Of a DNA stretch of 64,000 nt, positions 32,851 to 45,000 are shown piece after piece (positions within the stretch are counted from its first letter, which is position 1; each line of letters starts with the position of its first letter). The translations under genes were made by a program, and so were the position numbers. The DNA comes from Hemicordylus capensis (Eukaryota; Chordata; Lepidosauria; Squamata; Cordylidae), in contig NC_069661.1 of assembly GCF_027244095.1 (NCBI RefSeq), forward strand, positions 14,518,001-14,582,000, read 5' to 3'. The notes beneath the pieces are model-generated. The model saw only the letters and a program-made list of their open reading frames with translations, was not told the origin of the DNA and ran no database searches.

Positions 32851-34400
32851 TAATTGCTCAGTATGTGCTAGAATTGTGGAATCCCCTCTGGGTACAAATC
32901 CATCTTGCTTAAGGTTACAGCTTCCAGATAGGTAGTCTGTTTCTGCTGCAATAGTCTTGCAAAGATGCATAATCTGAAAGGGTCATTAACCAGCAAAAGC
33001 TTATGACAAATAAGTTGTTTTTAAGATGCTACAAGAATGTCCTTACCTAAGATTAAGATTGCTAATTCCTTCTGGAAAAGGAAATGCCACCATAGGGTAA
33101 ACTTTCTCCTGGGTGTTTCCCAGATTAGCAGCTTTGTGCCATTAAAAGTGTTGCAAAGTGCAATGGTATGAAGCAGTGGCTTGAAACCATGAGGACAGCA
33201 TTTTTCAATGCATCATGACAGGGTTGTGTCTGTTCATATTGCCCACCACTGCAGTGGGTTTTCCAGGCAGGGAAATCACATTCATTGCCCCCTCCATTTT
33301 GGGCCAATGGGGTTGTGGAGGGGGGTGGGGAACCACTGATGTGATGAACTCTTTAATAAATAAGAATATAAAAGATTATCAGTGCCTTTGTGCAAAGCCG
33401 CCAGCAGGCAGAAGCACAGCTGCGTCTTTTCTGCTTTGTGCAAGCAAGAGCACCAGGAATTCACATTCATGATGATTTGCTGTAATCAATCACCGAAAAA
33501 TATTTTCCCTTGGGAGACATGCCGTGTGTGTATGTGTGTGCTGTGGAAGACTTAGCAGGGAATGCAGTGTGCAGGCCACAGGTATGCTGCCACAACATTC
33601 CTGTTGAGCAGAATATAGTTCTGTCTGTAGTCTGCCTTGCACATGGAGTTTCTCCTTGCGCTTCCTGGTTGAAGGGTCTGAGCAGTTCCAATACATGGTG
33701 CCGCTTCTGCAAAGCTTTTGAGCAGTAGTAGCTTTCAGCCCCATGTGTCTTTCCAGCATTGCCCCACCCTACTCTATCTTCAGAATTCACAGTGAGCAAA
33801 ATTGACAATAAGCATCCTCTGCCAACTACAGAGGCTAATAAACCAGGAAATACTGGATTGCTTCCCACCACCAGCCCCAAGACAAAAAGAAGGGGGCATT
33901 AAAAAAAAAGATATGTTATCTCATGGCAACATAGGTAGCCAACATGTGAACCCTCTCTTTTTAGGCATTGATTTTTTAAACTGCTGTATCTCTGCCATTT
34001 TTCAACAGGTCTGCTCCGAATTTGGAGTAGCAGTGGCTCATATCACCTAGTTGAAAACTGTGTATTGTCAGGCCAATTTGAAAGAGGGCGTTGATTTTAT
34101 GAGCAATAGAACATTCAGGTTTTATCATGGTAGACTTTTGAAACAACTCATCTTTGCTATACTGGTACCACTGTCCCAGTATAACAGCTGTCACTTTAAA
34201 AGTCTTTCCCCGGTTAGGATTAGAACTGAGATGGCCTTAAAATAGTTTAAAAGAGCCAAACACTCTATATGTGCTCTTTCATGCAAAGAGCTCCCATACA
34301 AGTGAGCTTCCTGGCTCATTTTGAGTGAGGAGGCTGCTCTTCACATGCAGACTGTTCAGCCCCATTAAAGGGAATGAGGAAGCTGTTACACATTGTTAAT
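32851..34400. other. Convergent intergenic spacer, first part
   Basis: 32870-33110 still resembles the 3' flank of B (AAGGTTACAGCTTCCAGA-type block). 33115-33300 resembles 29450-29640. The rest is unassigned; no frame shows a recognisable domain. Confidence 0.5.
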
Positions 34401-34624
34401 TATTATTATTATTTTTACATTTAGATCCTGCTCTTCCTCCAAAGAGCCCAGAGTGGTGTACTACATACTTAAGCTTCTCTTTCACAACCACCCTGTGAAG
34501 GAGGTTAGTCTGAGAGAGAAGTGACTGACCCAGAGTCACCCAGCAAGTATCATGGCTGAATGGGGATTTGAACTCTGGTCTCCCCGGTCCTAGTCCAGCA
34601 CTCTAACCACTACACCACGCTGGT
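34401..34624 (-). mobile_element. Sauria SINE
   Basis: Minus-strand copy: tail (TTATTATTATTTTTACATTT) at the left, head ending CACTACACCACGCTGG at the right. Confidence 0.92.
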
Positions 34625-34638
34625 TTATGGCATTAAGG

Positions 34639-34760
34639 CAGTCGTGCCTAACCTGGGGGCCTCCAGATGTTGCTGAACTACAACTCCCATCATTGTGGCT
34701 GGGGTCTGATGGGAGTTGAAGTTCAGCAACAACTGGAGGCCCCCAGGTTGGGAACCATTG
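34639..34760. mobile_element. Palindromic hAT MITE
   Basis: CAGTCGTGCCTAACC ... GGTTGGGAACCATTG, flanked by CATTAAGG and CATTAGAG, an 8-bp duplication with two changes. It lies beside a Sauria SINE. Confidence 0.85.
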
Positions 34761-34956
34761 CATTAGAGTTTAAGCATCAAATCAGCTCTTTAAATAATGT
34801 AACTCAGGACTCTTCCTGATGGGGATTTATTCCAGCTTCAGTATACATTCCACTAAGAGACTCTCCTAGACAATCGAGTACATTGCAAATGTTCCTAGCA
34901 TCATCTGCTGACAATCTGTGAAAAAAATAGCATCATCTTTAAGTTAGACTATAAGT

Positions 34957-36070
34957 AGTAGGCTTGTACATGCTTGCAAGAGTCAGATCTGATCCAAATC
35001 CACATTTCCCCCATAGAGGTCCATTTGGTCCTAAAGCCTTGAACTTTGCCACATTTGAGGGGAAGGAGGTCAAGGGACCCTGTAGTGAATTTGAAGAATT
35101 TCCTGGTCTTTGGTGAATTTTTATTTTTAAAAAATGGTGAACTCTGGCTTGTTTCAAGCCAAAATGTTATAAATGTTTTTAACCTGAAGCCCCTCCTTGG
35201 ACCATCATTTCAGCTCCATATGGAAGAAAGGACATCCCTTTTATTTTGTCTTTCCCATTGCAGAAGCACACAGATGGTGAAAATACTTTGAAAGTTTATT
35301 TCGTTATTAGAAATGTTCTAATTTCCCTTTCTAGACATTGAGATTAAAAGGTGTGAAGTCCTTTTAATCCTTCTTAAAAGGTCTGCCTGATCCTGCAATG
35401 CAGAAGACAAAAATTAATATAAAATCAAAGGAATGTCCTTTTTCCTCCACATGGGGGTGGGATGATGGTCCAGGGAGGGGCTTCAGATCCCAAATTTCTG
35501 TAAAACTCTGGCTTGAAAACAAGCCAGTTTTAATCCTTTTTTATTTTTATTTTTCCTGAAAAGAAGAAGAAATCAAGAGTGACCCATAGCTTTGAAAAAA
35601 AACTACACAGAGTTCTGCCAGTGTGGACTTTATGTGTGCCAGATTTCATAACTGTATGCCCATCCATTCAGAAGATACAAGTCCGGGGGGGGAGCGGCAT
35701 TCTGTTACCCATTTTCATAAAGGCAAAGGGCAGATTTCTCCACATTCTGGTGGAATGATGGTCCAAGGGGGGTTTTCAGTTTCAGAAGTAGGTTTTTTTT
35801 TAAAGTTCTGGCTTGAAACAAGCTAGATTTTAAACAAAATTCAAACACTCACCAAGAAGTGAGTTGGACCAATTTTCTTCAAATTCACTACAGGGGGCCT
35901 TGACTTCCTCCCCCACATGTGTGACATGTTTCAAGGCTCTAGGCCCAACTAGTGATAGTGATTCTCTCAAACCATTTCCCCATTTACCTGGGGGGGCGGG
36001 GGCGGGATCCTATTTTTCAAAGGTCTTAAAATGGCAGTTTTCACCATTTTGTACCTACAGCTTCCTTTCA
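34957..36070. repeat. Long imperfect inverted repeat (foldback element)
   Basis: 35028-35230 and 35765-35955 are imperfect inverted copies, sharing CCTGTAGTGAATTTGAAGAA, CTTGTTTCAAGCCA and CTTGGACCATCATT. The left end TAGGCTTGTACATGC resembles the ends of the 28641 element. The right terminus is unclear; a TTTGCACAGTCCTG near 37265 could be the true end, with later insertions between. Confidence 0.6.
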
Positions 36071-38786
36071 CGACTCCTGTAGGGGATTTAACCCAGCCAT
36101 TGTTTCAAAGGAAGCCCACGTGAGAGGAAGAAAAATGCTGAATCATTCTCTTGCTTTCACCCACAAAGGCTGTTCCTTTAAACTGAAATTGTCCCCTTAG
36201 TAGCTCAATCGCTGTCACCACACCAACTTTTTAAACAGAGTTTAATCCCTCCCCTTGGTGTGGGCAAAATTCCAGGGAACTCTCCTTCTCTTTACTATTG
36301 GAAAAGTACACAAAAAACTCCATGTGCAAGCCTACACATGATGAGAAAACCTGGTAGAGTTGCTGAGCAATCAAGTTGCTGAGATGTGTGTTGCACCAGA
36401 GACAAGAAACCCTTTCCAGCCCCTCTTTCCCTGAGTTTAAAATCCATTCAAAGAGGCTGGTTAAAATCGCAAGAGACAAAAGGAAAAATAAACTTTATTT
36501 AAAATACTACAGACTACTTCCATCTGAGGCTTGCTTAGCTTTAAGTTACAGGAAAGAGAATCAATCAGTTGCAAGAATACTTCAAAAAGCACCCCAGTTG
36601 CAAGGAACAGGGATACAGGAACCTTTAAGAGCACCTTTAAAGGTTACAGAGACTTTTGCAGCACACTGAATGGATAGATGAGCACAGTCTCAACATTTAA
36701 CTTGTTGAGTTACAGATAAAACACAATAGACCAGTTGTAAGGATTTGCAAAACACACCAAAGGAAAGTAAGTCTTAATGTGAGCTAATGAACTGTTCTCT
36801 GGCTAAACCCTTCCCTGAAGACAAAGCCCTGGATTCCTCCCTAAACTCACCAAATCCATGGTAGAGACTTCAGGCCCCTGAAGTCCTGACTTCCCAGGAT
36901 TGCACTGCTCCTGGTTGCAGCCATTTGTCTGGCCAACAACCTGTTAGCACAACCTGGCTGGCTCCAACTGAGAACAAAGAAACACTTCTCTTCCTGCCGC
37001 AAGGCCCTCTAGGTCCCTCCCACCGTGTGCTGAGTGGCTGATCCCTAGAGGTTACTGCCTGTCAGTCGAGACAGGGTTCATTTCTGGTTCACTCTTTAGG
37101 GGAGGGGAGGGCTGGGGTGTTCACTACAACTCCCAACATGAATTCTAACTTTCTGACATATCTGATCCAATATTGGAATGTCAGTGTCAGATCAGAAATG
37201 TTAGGTTTCTGTTTAACTGATTTTGCAAATTTTGGATGAATTCCAAGATTTCTGATCCAACTTTGCACAGTCCTGTTAAGACGCATCCTGCCTCTGAGCC
37301 TGGAGATAGCCTATAGACATTAGGACTAGAAGCCATTGATAGACCTGTCACTCATGAATCTGTCTAAGCCCTTTTTAAAGCCTATTGGCCATTACCACAT
37401 CCCATGGCAGAGAATTTCATAATGGATACACAGAAATGGCCTTAATTAGCATATTAAGGTCTAGCTATCCTGAATATTTGATATTTAATCTTGCACACAT
37501 ACAGATGCACCTGTAATGCCAATGCACGGCATTTAAAATGGCAAATCTGCAGCTAGGATGAAAGGCAGTGTGCTTAGCCCTTCAAGCATTTGCCCCCTCC
37601 AGGTTCTGCTCTCACCCCCTTCAGGTTTCATCAGCTCAGAGCTCATCAGGGGGAGATCTTAAAAATCTAAAATTTTAAGATCTTAAACCTGGAGGTGATT
37701 TGCAGAGAAGAATTAGCAGCCTTATAAGAAGGTTGAAACATGTTCTTCTCACCCTCCATTCCTTCCCTGCTGATCTCTCTCATTGAGGGGGATACTTGGT
37801 TAGCAAGTCTGTTTCCCTTATACCATGCAGTTCCACCCAACATTAAATTATGTATGCATATATCAATGTTTCTACACATGTGGTAGGAAAGATAAAGTGG
37901 TCATAACCATTGCTTTATCTGGCCTGTGAAAGATTGCTCTAAACAAAAGGATCCAGTCCTTTTCTTTCCCTCTGTCCTTCACTCTTTTCCAAGGACGAAA
38001 GAATACAAAGCCAAGATGCATCTTGAGCAGCAATTCCACTGCACTGTTCATAATCTGAGCACCATACAAGACCATGATGCTTTACTATGAAGTCCCTACT
38101 GCAGCCCTAAGAACCAAAATTCATAAAACTGACTTCTAAACATGTGTGCCTTTGTGGGGGGGCGGGGGCAGGGGTTGGACCTCTGACATGTAGCATTTTA
38201 GGCTACATACATCACCTGGAAATTGTTTTAAAGAAAGGCAATATAAAAATGTAACAGTATGTCACCTGTAACATTCTCTGCAGACTGTTGAGGAATTGGA
38301 CTGTTGCTCTACATGTCATGTGGTTGGTTTTGCTCCTTTGGCAATTTAATGTATTGGCTTCAGGTAACCATGCTAAATTATACCAGCAGAGCTCTGGGCG
38401 GACTTTGGACTGGGTTTCCCTCACATGGAATGCCCACTAAGGTCACCGGTAGGTAATTCAGGAGATTCTTGGGTTTACACCTTGATAACGTTTGTGAAAA
38501 CTGAACCACTAATAGTTTGTGGAGTCATGCCCATCTCTACAAGACTGTTGCAGCAGGGCTTCTGTCCCTCTGGAACCTGGGGCCTTAAGCAAGGTCGATT
38601 TAGACCCAGATCCCACAATCACAGCACATAATGAACAGGAGAGGGTCCAGGGTCATTTTGCCTCTGGAAAACCCTGGTGAAGGGCCCCCTTAGGGGACAG
38701 TTCTTCCATAAACTGTAAGAAGTTTCCGAACTATACACACACAAAGAGGAAGATGTTCAGAGGGTGGTATGAAAAATGCATTTGAG
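36071..38786. other. Convergent intergenic spacer, second part
   Basis: 37280-37430 contains a block resembling reptile CR1-linked repeats (AGCCATTGATAGACCTGTC), related to 57442-57665. 38425-38700 resembles 55600-55930 in part (ACTAAGGT, AGTAGGTA and the GGGCCATTTTGCCTCTG-like block), so it is an old duplicated flank of D and E. No gene is seen. Confidence 0.5.
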
Positions 38787-38792
38787 TTTATT
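38787..38792 (-). other. Poly(A) signal of gene D
   Basis: AATAAA on the minus strand about 35 nt after the stop, in the family context TGAATAAACTCAAATG. D's stop lies upstream of the ancestral stop position used by A and B. Confidence 0.8.
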
Positions 38793-38826
38793 CAACTACA
38801 TAGTTAGGTTAGAGGAGCAGCCAAGG

Positions 38827-39087
38827 TTAGAGAGCTTTAAGACCCTTGACTTTGAAGTCTCCCTCCACCGAGAGATAATTGAATTCTGTTAGACCCAGTC
38901 GGTTGGGGAAGAACAACTCCAGGTTCCAGCGGCAGGGGTTGTAGGTCACAGTACCTCCTAGCGGTTCCTCCTTCACAAAGTAACCTTCTTTCCCTTTAAC
39001 CAGCTTAAGAGATTTTCCTACTCCGAAGGTCTCATAACAGTCTTCCACTCTCACCTTTATCTCAGAACCATGAAAGGCAAAGATTAT
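38827..39087 (-). CDS. Gene D exon 4 (38-residue loop insert)
   Basis: 86 residues: IIFAFHGSEIKVRVED, an insert rich in Gly, Lys and aromatic residues (including GKSLKLVKGKEGYFVKEE), then NLELFFPNRLGLTEFNYLSV and ends VKGLKAL. Acceptor TTTTTCTTGCAG; stop TAA. Confidence 0.92.
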   Translation of the reverse strand: MIFAFHGSEIKVRVEDCYETFGVGKSLKLVKGKEGYFVKEEPLGGTVTYNPCRWNLELFFPNRLGLTEFNYLSVEGDFKVKGLKAL

Positions 39088-42000
39088 CTGCAAGAAAAAC
39101 AGCAATTATATAGCAGCCGGTGATGCTAGACACTCATCCCCCATGTCCCAATGGCATCCAAGCTTTCGGTGGGGAAATTCATGTTATCATACCAGATGAG
39201 TTACCCTAGTCCCCAATCCATGTTAACAGCTCAACCAAGAGAACTAGATCTGTTGGCTTCATTCATACATTCAGATCACACCAACAAGAAAGCAGCTAAG
39301 CAGAGAGTTTGTCACATGTAGTTCCTGTTGGGAATTCTCTCTGGTAGGAGAAACCCTTATTCATTATAGCAGAGTGCACAGAGGCACAACACAGCAGAAT
39401 GCGTGTATGCTGAGAGTAAAATAACTTGGAGCCAGTTCATAGTTTCAAATCAATATAAGTGGTATTTATTAGAGAACTCCATTCTAGATAGGAAAGTGAG
39501 GAGATGGGATATCTAATCTAGCTAGCTAGCTGGATGCAGATTGATTCTGCACACATGATGCAGGGGAGAGGAACTTGCATGTTGCAAGGTAGAAGGAAGG
39601 GAAGAGGAAGTGGCAGGAAGGAAGGTAGGCTAGGCTGAGAGAGAAGTGACTGGCCCAGAGTCACCCAGCTAGTTTTAGGGCTGAATGGGGATTTGAACTC
39701 GGGTCTCCCTGGTCCTAGTCCAGCACTCTAACCACTACACCATGCTGGCTCTCATCTACATTCCAAAAGGGATAGTGTCAGAGTAGTAGAGAAGGGATGA
39801 CCAATGTCTTGACCCTCAAGCCCTCTGACTCACTAGTCTGTCCTCCTATGTCATTGAGACAAGAGACAGTGTATAGTCCTTCACTTCCAACAGTTCCAAA
39901 GCCCAGTAGCTGGCTCCCAATTCTGCTTGCTGCCTTGGAAGCAATGGCCACATTTGGAAGCCAGGGCCACACATCAGTCACATTTTATGCAACTCCACAC
40001 AGAGGGAAAGGTGGGCTGTCAATCCAAGATAGGTGGGAGCAGGGCGTTTTTCACACAGCAGGCTTTACTGTGAGTTTGAAGTTGCCCCAAAAAACCATTG
40101 CAAAAAGTGGAATTTTTTAAACTCTGGTTATAAGTTGGGCTATACTTCAACATGCAATGAAAAAGCCCAGTCGTGTGTGAAGTGCTCCCTGGTAGCTCGT
40201 AGAGACTTTGGGGTAAATCTGGCCAATATGTGAATGCACACCCTCCATTCTGGAGGAGATGCAAGCTAAAAGCCCTGTGTATAAGGCACCCTAGAGGGGA
40301 GCAACACCTTTAATGCAGTTTCGCTCTTATGCTTTAACTGAAGGAGCCTGAAATCTAGTTTATAGTAAAACTATTAATATATATATCTACCTCCGGGTCC
40401 ATGCCGGCTTTTAAAGGTGTGTTTAGTTTTATTTCATTGCCGTTTGTTTTGGTTTCATATTGCATTTTATTATTTACTCCAAGGTACCCCAAGAACAATT
40501 GTTAGGAGGTGGCTGTATCAATTATGTTTAATGGCAGCCCCTTGCATGGAGAACACTTACCCCTGAGCCCCCACAAAGAATTACCATGCCCAAAATGTCT
40601 TTTAAAGCCCCGACAGGTCAACTTGCTCTGAGGCTACTTTGCAGGCCAACCCCAGAAGCCACTGCCTTTGCTTGCAGCTCAGTGGGCCACCTAATGGCAC
40701 AGTGGGGAAATGACCTGACTAGCAAGCCAGAGGTTGCCGGTTCGAATCCCTGCTGGTGTGTTTCCCAGACTATGGAAAACACCTCTATCGGGCAGCAGCG
40801 ATATAGGCAAGATGCTGAAAGGCATCATCTCATACTGCGTGGGAGGAGGCCATGGTACACCCTTCCTGTATTTTACCAAAGACAACCACAGGGCTCTGTG
40901 GTCGCCAGGAACTGACACCGACTCGACCACACTTTACCTTTACAGTGGGTCCAACAGTAGCATATCACATCACTTCAATCACGAGCACCACCCCGTGGCA
41001 ACAGAACTGCCTCACAACTGCCATGGGGGGAAATGGGACCACCCTGCCCACGCTGCTGTTTGCCAGAGTAAGTTGCACTTTGGAATGCATAATACAGGTA
41101 TGTTTGCAGCCCCTCGGACAAGCTGATACAGCTTCCATTTACAACGGCTTCACCCTGGAATGCTTTGCAGAGCCTCATCTTCGAGAAGAGCTATAGATTC
41201 GGAAAGTGAAGCACTACTTCAGAGGGTGGGGGGAGAGGAGACAGTCACCCCACAGGCCCATAGGCAGCTGGTGGCATGGTGTGTACCTGCCACACCAAGA
41301 AATTCTCTTTCCTCCCCAGCCTCACTGACTGTTTTCACTGAACATTTTATAACCCGCCTCCCCTGACTTCTGCAATCCCCCCTCCCCAAGCCTTTGAGGC
41401 TGGTTACAGGCCTGCCACCCCATAGTAACACTAGTCTTTCAGGAAGGCAGCTATGCAAGAATCCCTGTGTACCAGCTTCCCACAGGCAGGGAATTTGACA
41501 TTGGAAGCATTGATGTTTTGTTTTTTTCTGAACCTCTAGACCAGGGCATAAGGACATAGGAAGCTGCCATATACCGAGTCAGACCCTTGGTCCATCTAGC
41601 TCAGTATTGTCTACAGACCCTTGGTCCATCTAGCTCAGTATTGTCTACACAGACTGGCAGCGGCTTCTCCAAGGTTGCAGGCAGGAATCTTTCTCAACCC
41701 TACCTTGGAGATGCTGCCAGGGAGGGAACTTGGAACCTGCTGCTCTTCCCAGAGCGGCTCCATCCCTGAGGGGAATATCTTAGAAGTGTGAGCATTGTAG
41801 TCTCCAATTCAGATGCAACCAGAATGGACCTTGCTTAGCTAAGGGAACAAGTCATGCTTGCTACCACAAGACCAAGGTCAGGAGAGGCCCAAGACACTTG
41901 GGGCAAAGCACCAGATGCCGACTTGTCCTACAGCCCTATTGGGGGCCAGCCCCTTTCCAAACCAACCATTGCAAGCTTTGAAGGTGGCACGGGGGAGTTT

Positions 42001-45000
42001 TGAAGGCTACAGGCAGCCTCCCTGCACAACTTGTGCTTCTCGTAAGCTTTTCAAGCCATTGGAGGCAACCTGCTCCTTGCCCAGTTTGCAAGGGTTAGAT
42101 CAGTCCCAGAGAGCTCCTCCTGGCAGTGGCAAGTGGCATCTCCCAGCACCCCAATCATCTGGCTTCCAAAGCAACTGCCTCATCTTGCCTCATGGAAGGG
42201 CCATCCCAGAGCAGATTCATCCATTGACTTCCCATGTACCTGAGCAGATAAGCCATTCCATTCACTCACCTTAACATTATCCCCTCGTTTGTACGGGAAG
42301 AGGGTGTGTTGCATCTCATCTCCCCACACACCATCTTGCTTCGAGTTCAAGAGAGTCAGGTTCAGACCATCATGGCTGGCAAAGCGTGGATTGAAGCAGC
42401 ATGCTATGTTGTCAGAGTCTTTGCCCAGATTCACAGCAAATCTGCAACAATGACCATAGATATGTGCATAAGCACACCAAACAAGATTTACTGGACTACA
42501 GACGTCGCTATGTAGTTCCCCCTAGGTAAAGTGTGCCATCAAGTCAATTTCGACTCCTGGCACCTACAGAGTCCTGTGGTTTTCTTTGATAGAATACAGG
42601 AGGGGTTTACCATTGCCTCTTCCCGTGCAGTATGAGATGATGCCTTTCAGTCTCTTCCTATATCACTGCTGCCTGATATAGTACCAGTGGGGATTCGAAC
42701 CTTAAACCTTCTGCTTATTAGTCAAGCATTTCCCCACTGTGCCACTTAAGGTGAGGGATACATATATTCTATACAGCTAGAATTTCCCATGCCAAGTTGA
42801 AGAGCAAGAATGACTGCTAAGAATCTGGCAGAAGCATTTGTCTATACTGGCGAGGCAGAAATCTCGCACGGTGGTAAGGCTGCCACGAGTAGCAATTGCA
42901 CAAGGGAGGGAAATTTGAACATAAAGCAAGAACTGTGGACCGGGGACCTGATCCTACCAACACCCTTGTAGGACACACCTGACATGACAAAGGTGTACTG
43001 GGGATACATGCCCTCAGACACAGCAAGAGAGTGTTGGGTTCTTTTAGAGACCATAAAGATATTTAATTATCAGAAAATAGTAGTGCCATCTGTCTGGGCC
43101 CTGGTTCATTACTACTTAGCAACACCTGTGATTCAAGGCAGAGTGGCCTCATATGCACAGAACTGGGGCTAGAAGGGAAGACGGACCTTGTTCATTCACA
43201 TTTCCCATTCATTTCCTACACCTCAGCCGAATTATTTCCCCGCCCAGACAGAGTTTTCTGGAGAACGTCTGCTTTAGCACCACTTCGATCAGAAAAAGCT
43301 TTCCTTTCTCCCTGCTCTAGATTGAAATGCACACGAGGAGAGAGTGAGCTGAACCTCCCCCCCCCCGGCCTGGAGCCGAGCACCTAAGGACCCATCCTGC
43401 CTGCCCAGGCCTTGAATACAAGAGCCATTTCTCCCCTGACATGGTTGAGAAGTGCTCTGAGTTGCAGGGCAGTGCGAGTTTTTCCAGCTGTGTGTGAGAA
43501 TTGCATAAGCAGCTCTATGACCCACCTCAGAGGTTCAGCCCATCCAAATATATAGGTTTATTTATTTATTTTATCTATCAGATTTGTATACTGCCCCCAA
43601 ACTTCCGTCTCTGTACAGGCGAGGCAGAAATCTCACATGGTGGTAAGGCTGCAATCCATGAGCAATTGCACAAGGGAGGGAAATTTGTTTTAGTCTCTGT
43701 GTTACTGGGGGAAGATAGACACTGTCATCAGAAAGTAGAGCCAGCATGGTTAAGTGCATTTCTAGAATAGGCAGCTGCATGTGGCAAAGCCCATTTTTAC
43801 AGACATGTGGGCTTCCCTCTCCACAGCTAGAAGCAGAAGCTCTAGTAGGAGATGATTTAAGTTAGGCACTCCCACAGCTGCTCTTTGGACAAAGAAAGTC
43901 CCTGGGAATTCTAGACACCGAGCTCTCAAAGAGTACCTTGCATGGCTCATACTTGAGCCTGCTAACCTGGCAAAGAGGCACCTTCTAATCTGGTGATTCT
44001 CTTTATTTAGCAGGGGAAGAGTAACTGGCCCTCTCCACCCCCAGCACAGTACCTGTTGCTGGTGTCTATCTTATCTTTCTTTTTAGACTGTGAGCCCTTT
44101 GGGGACAGGGAGCCATCTTATTTATTTATTATTTCTCTGTGGAAACCGCCCTGAGCCATTTTTGAAGGGCAGTATAGAAACTGAACTAATAATAATAATA
44201 ATACTTAAATGCAAATTGGAAATTAGGACAATTTATATCCCACTTTCCAAACAAGAAGGTTCTCACAGTGGTTTACAAATTAAAAAACCAAAATGGTTGT
44301 GAGCCCTTTTTGATAGCCTAACCTCACACAAGGAGGGTGGTTACCAGCGAAGAGCTGCTGAAAAAGAGACGCTCTGCTGGGATAGAGACAATTCCTCTAC
44401 CTTGCTACAGATACAAGAACCACCACTTCAGAGGTGCCTCTTTGCCCAGCTAGTAGTGGGGGCTTGAGGGGTAGCAGTTTTAAAAGTTTGTCAATATGCA
44501 GGGCTAGGAAATACTGTTTAGGAGAAAGTCAGTTATTCATAGGAACATAGGAAACTGCCATATACTGAGTCAGACCATTGGTCTATCTAGCTCAGTATTG
44601 TCTTCACAGACTGGCAGCAGCTTCTCCAAGGTTGCAGGCAGGAATCTCTCTCAGCCCTACCTTGGAGATGCCAGGGAGGGAGTTTGGGAACCTTCTGCTC
44701 TTCCCACAGCAGCTTCATCCCCTGCGAGGAATGTCTTGCAGTGCTCACATATCAAGTCTCCCATTCAAATGCAACCAGGGCAGACCCTGCTTAGCTATGG
44801 GGACAAGTCATGCTTGCTACCACAAGACCAGCTCTCCTCTCCTAAGATTGGTAGTTATCCAGAGTTCTGCAGAACCATAATACACCACCTGCTACCACTT
44901 TATACGGGCAAATGAATTGGTCTGCCTGTCCTGGACCATTTTGCCCTCCTTGTGAACTTACTCTTTGGCATTTAGTAAGATGTTCCCCTTCACCTGAAAG

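Larger units (their letters stand above)
39088..42269 (-). other. Gene D intron 3
   Basis: 39110-39345 is paralogous to intron 3 of A, B and E (TGTTAACAGCTCAA, AACTAGATCTGTTGG). It also holds a truncated Sauria SINE, a SINE2-like SINE and a 5S-headed SINE (listed separately). 40948-41540 is unassigned. Confidence 0.65.
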
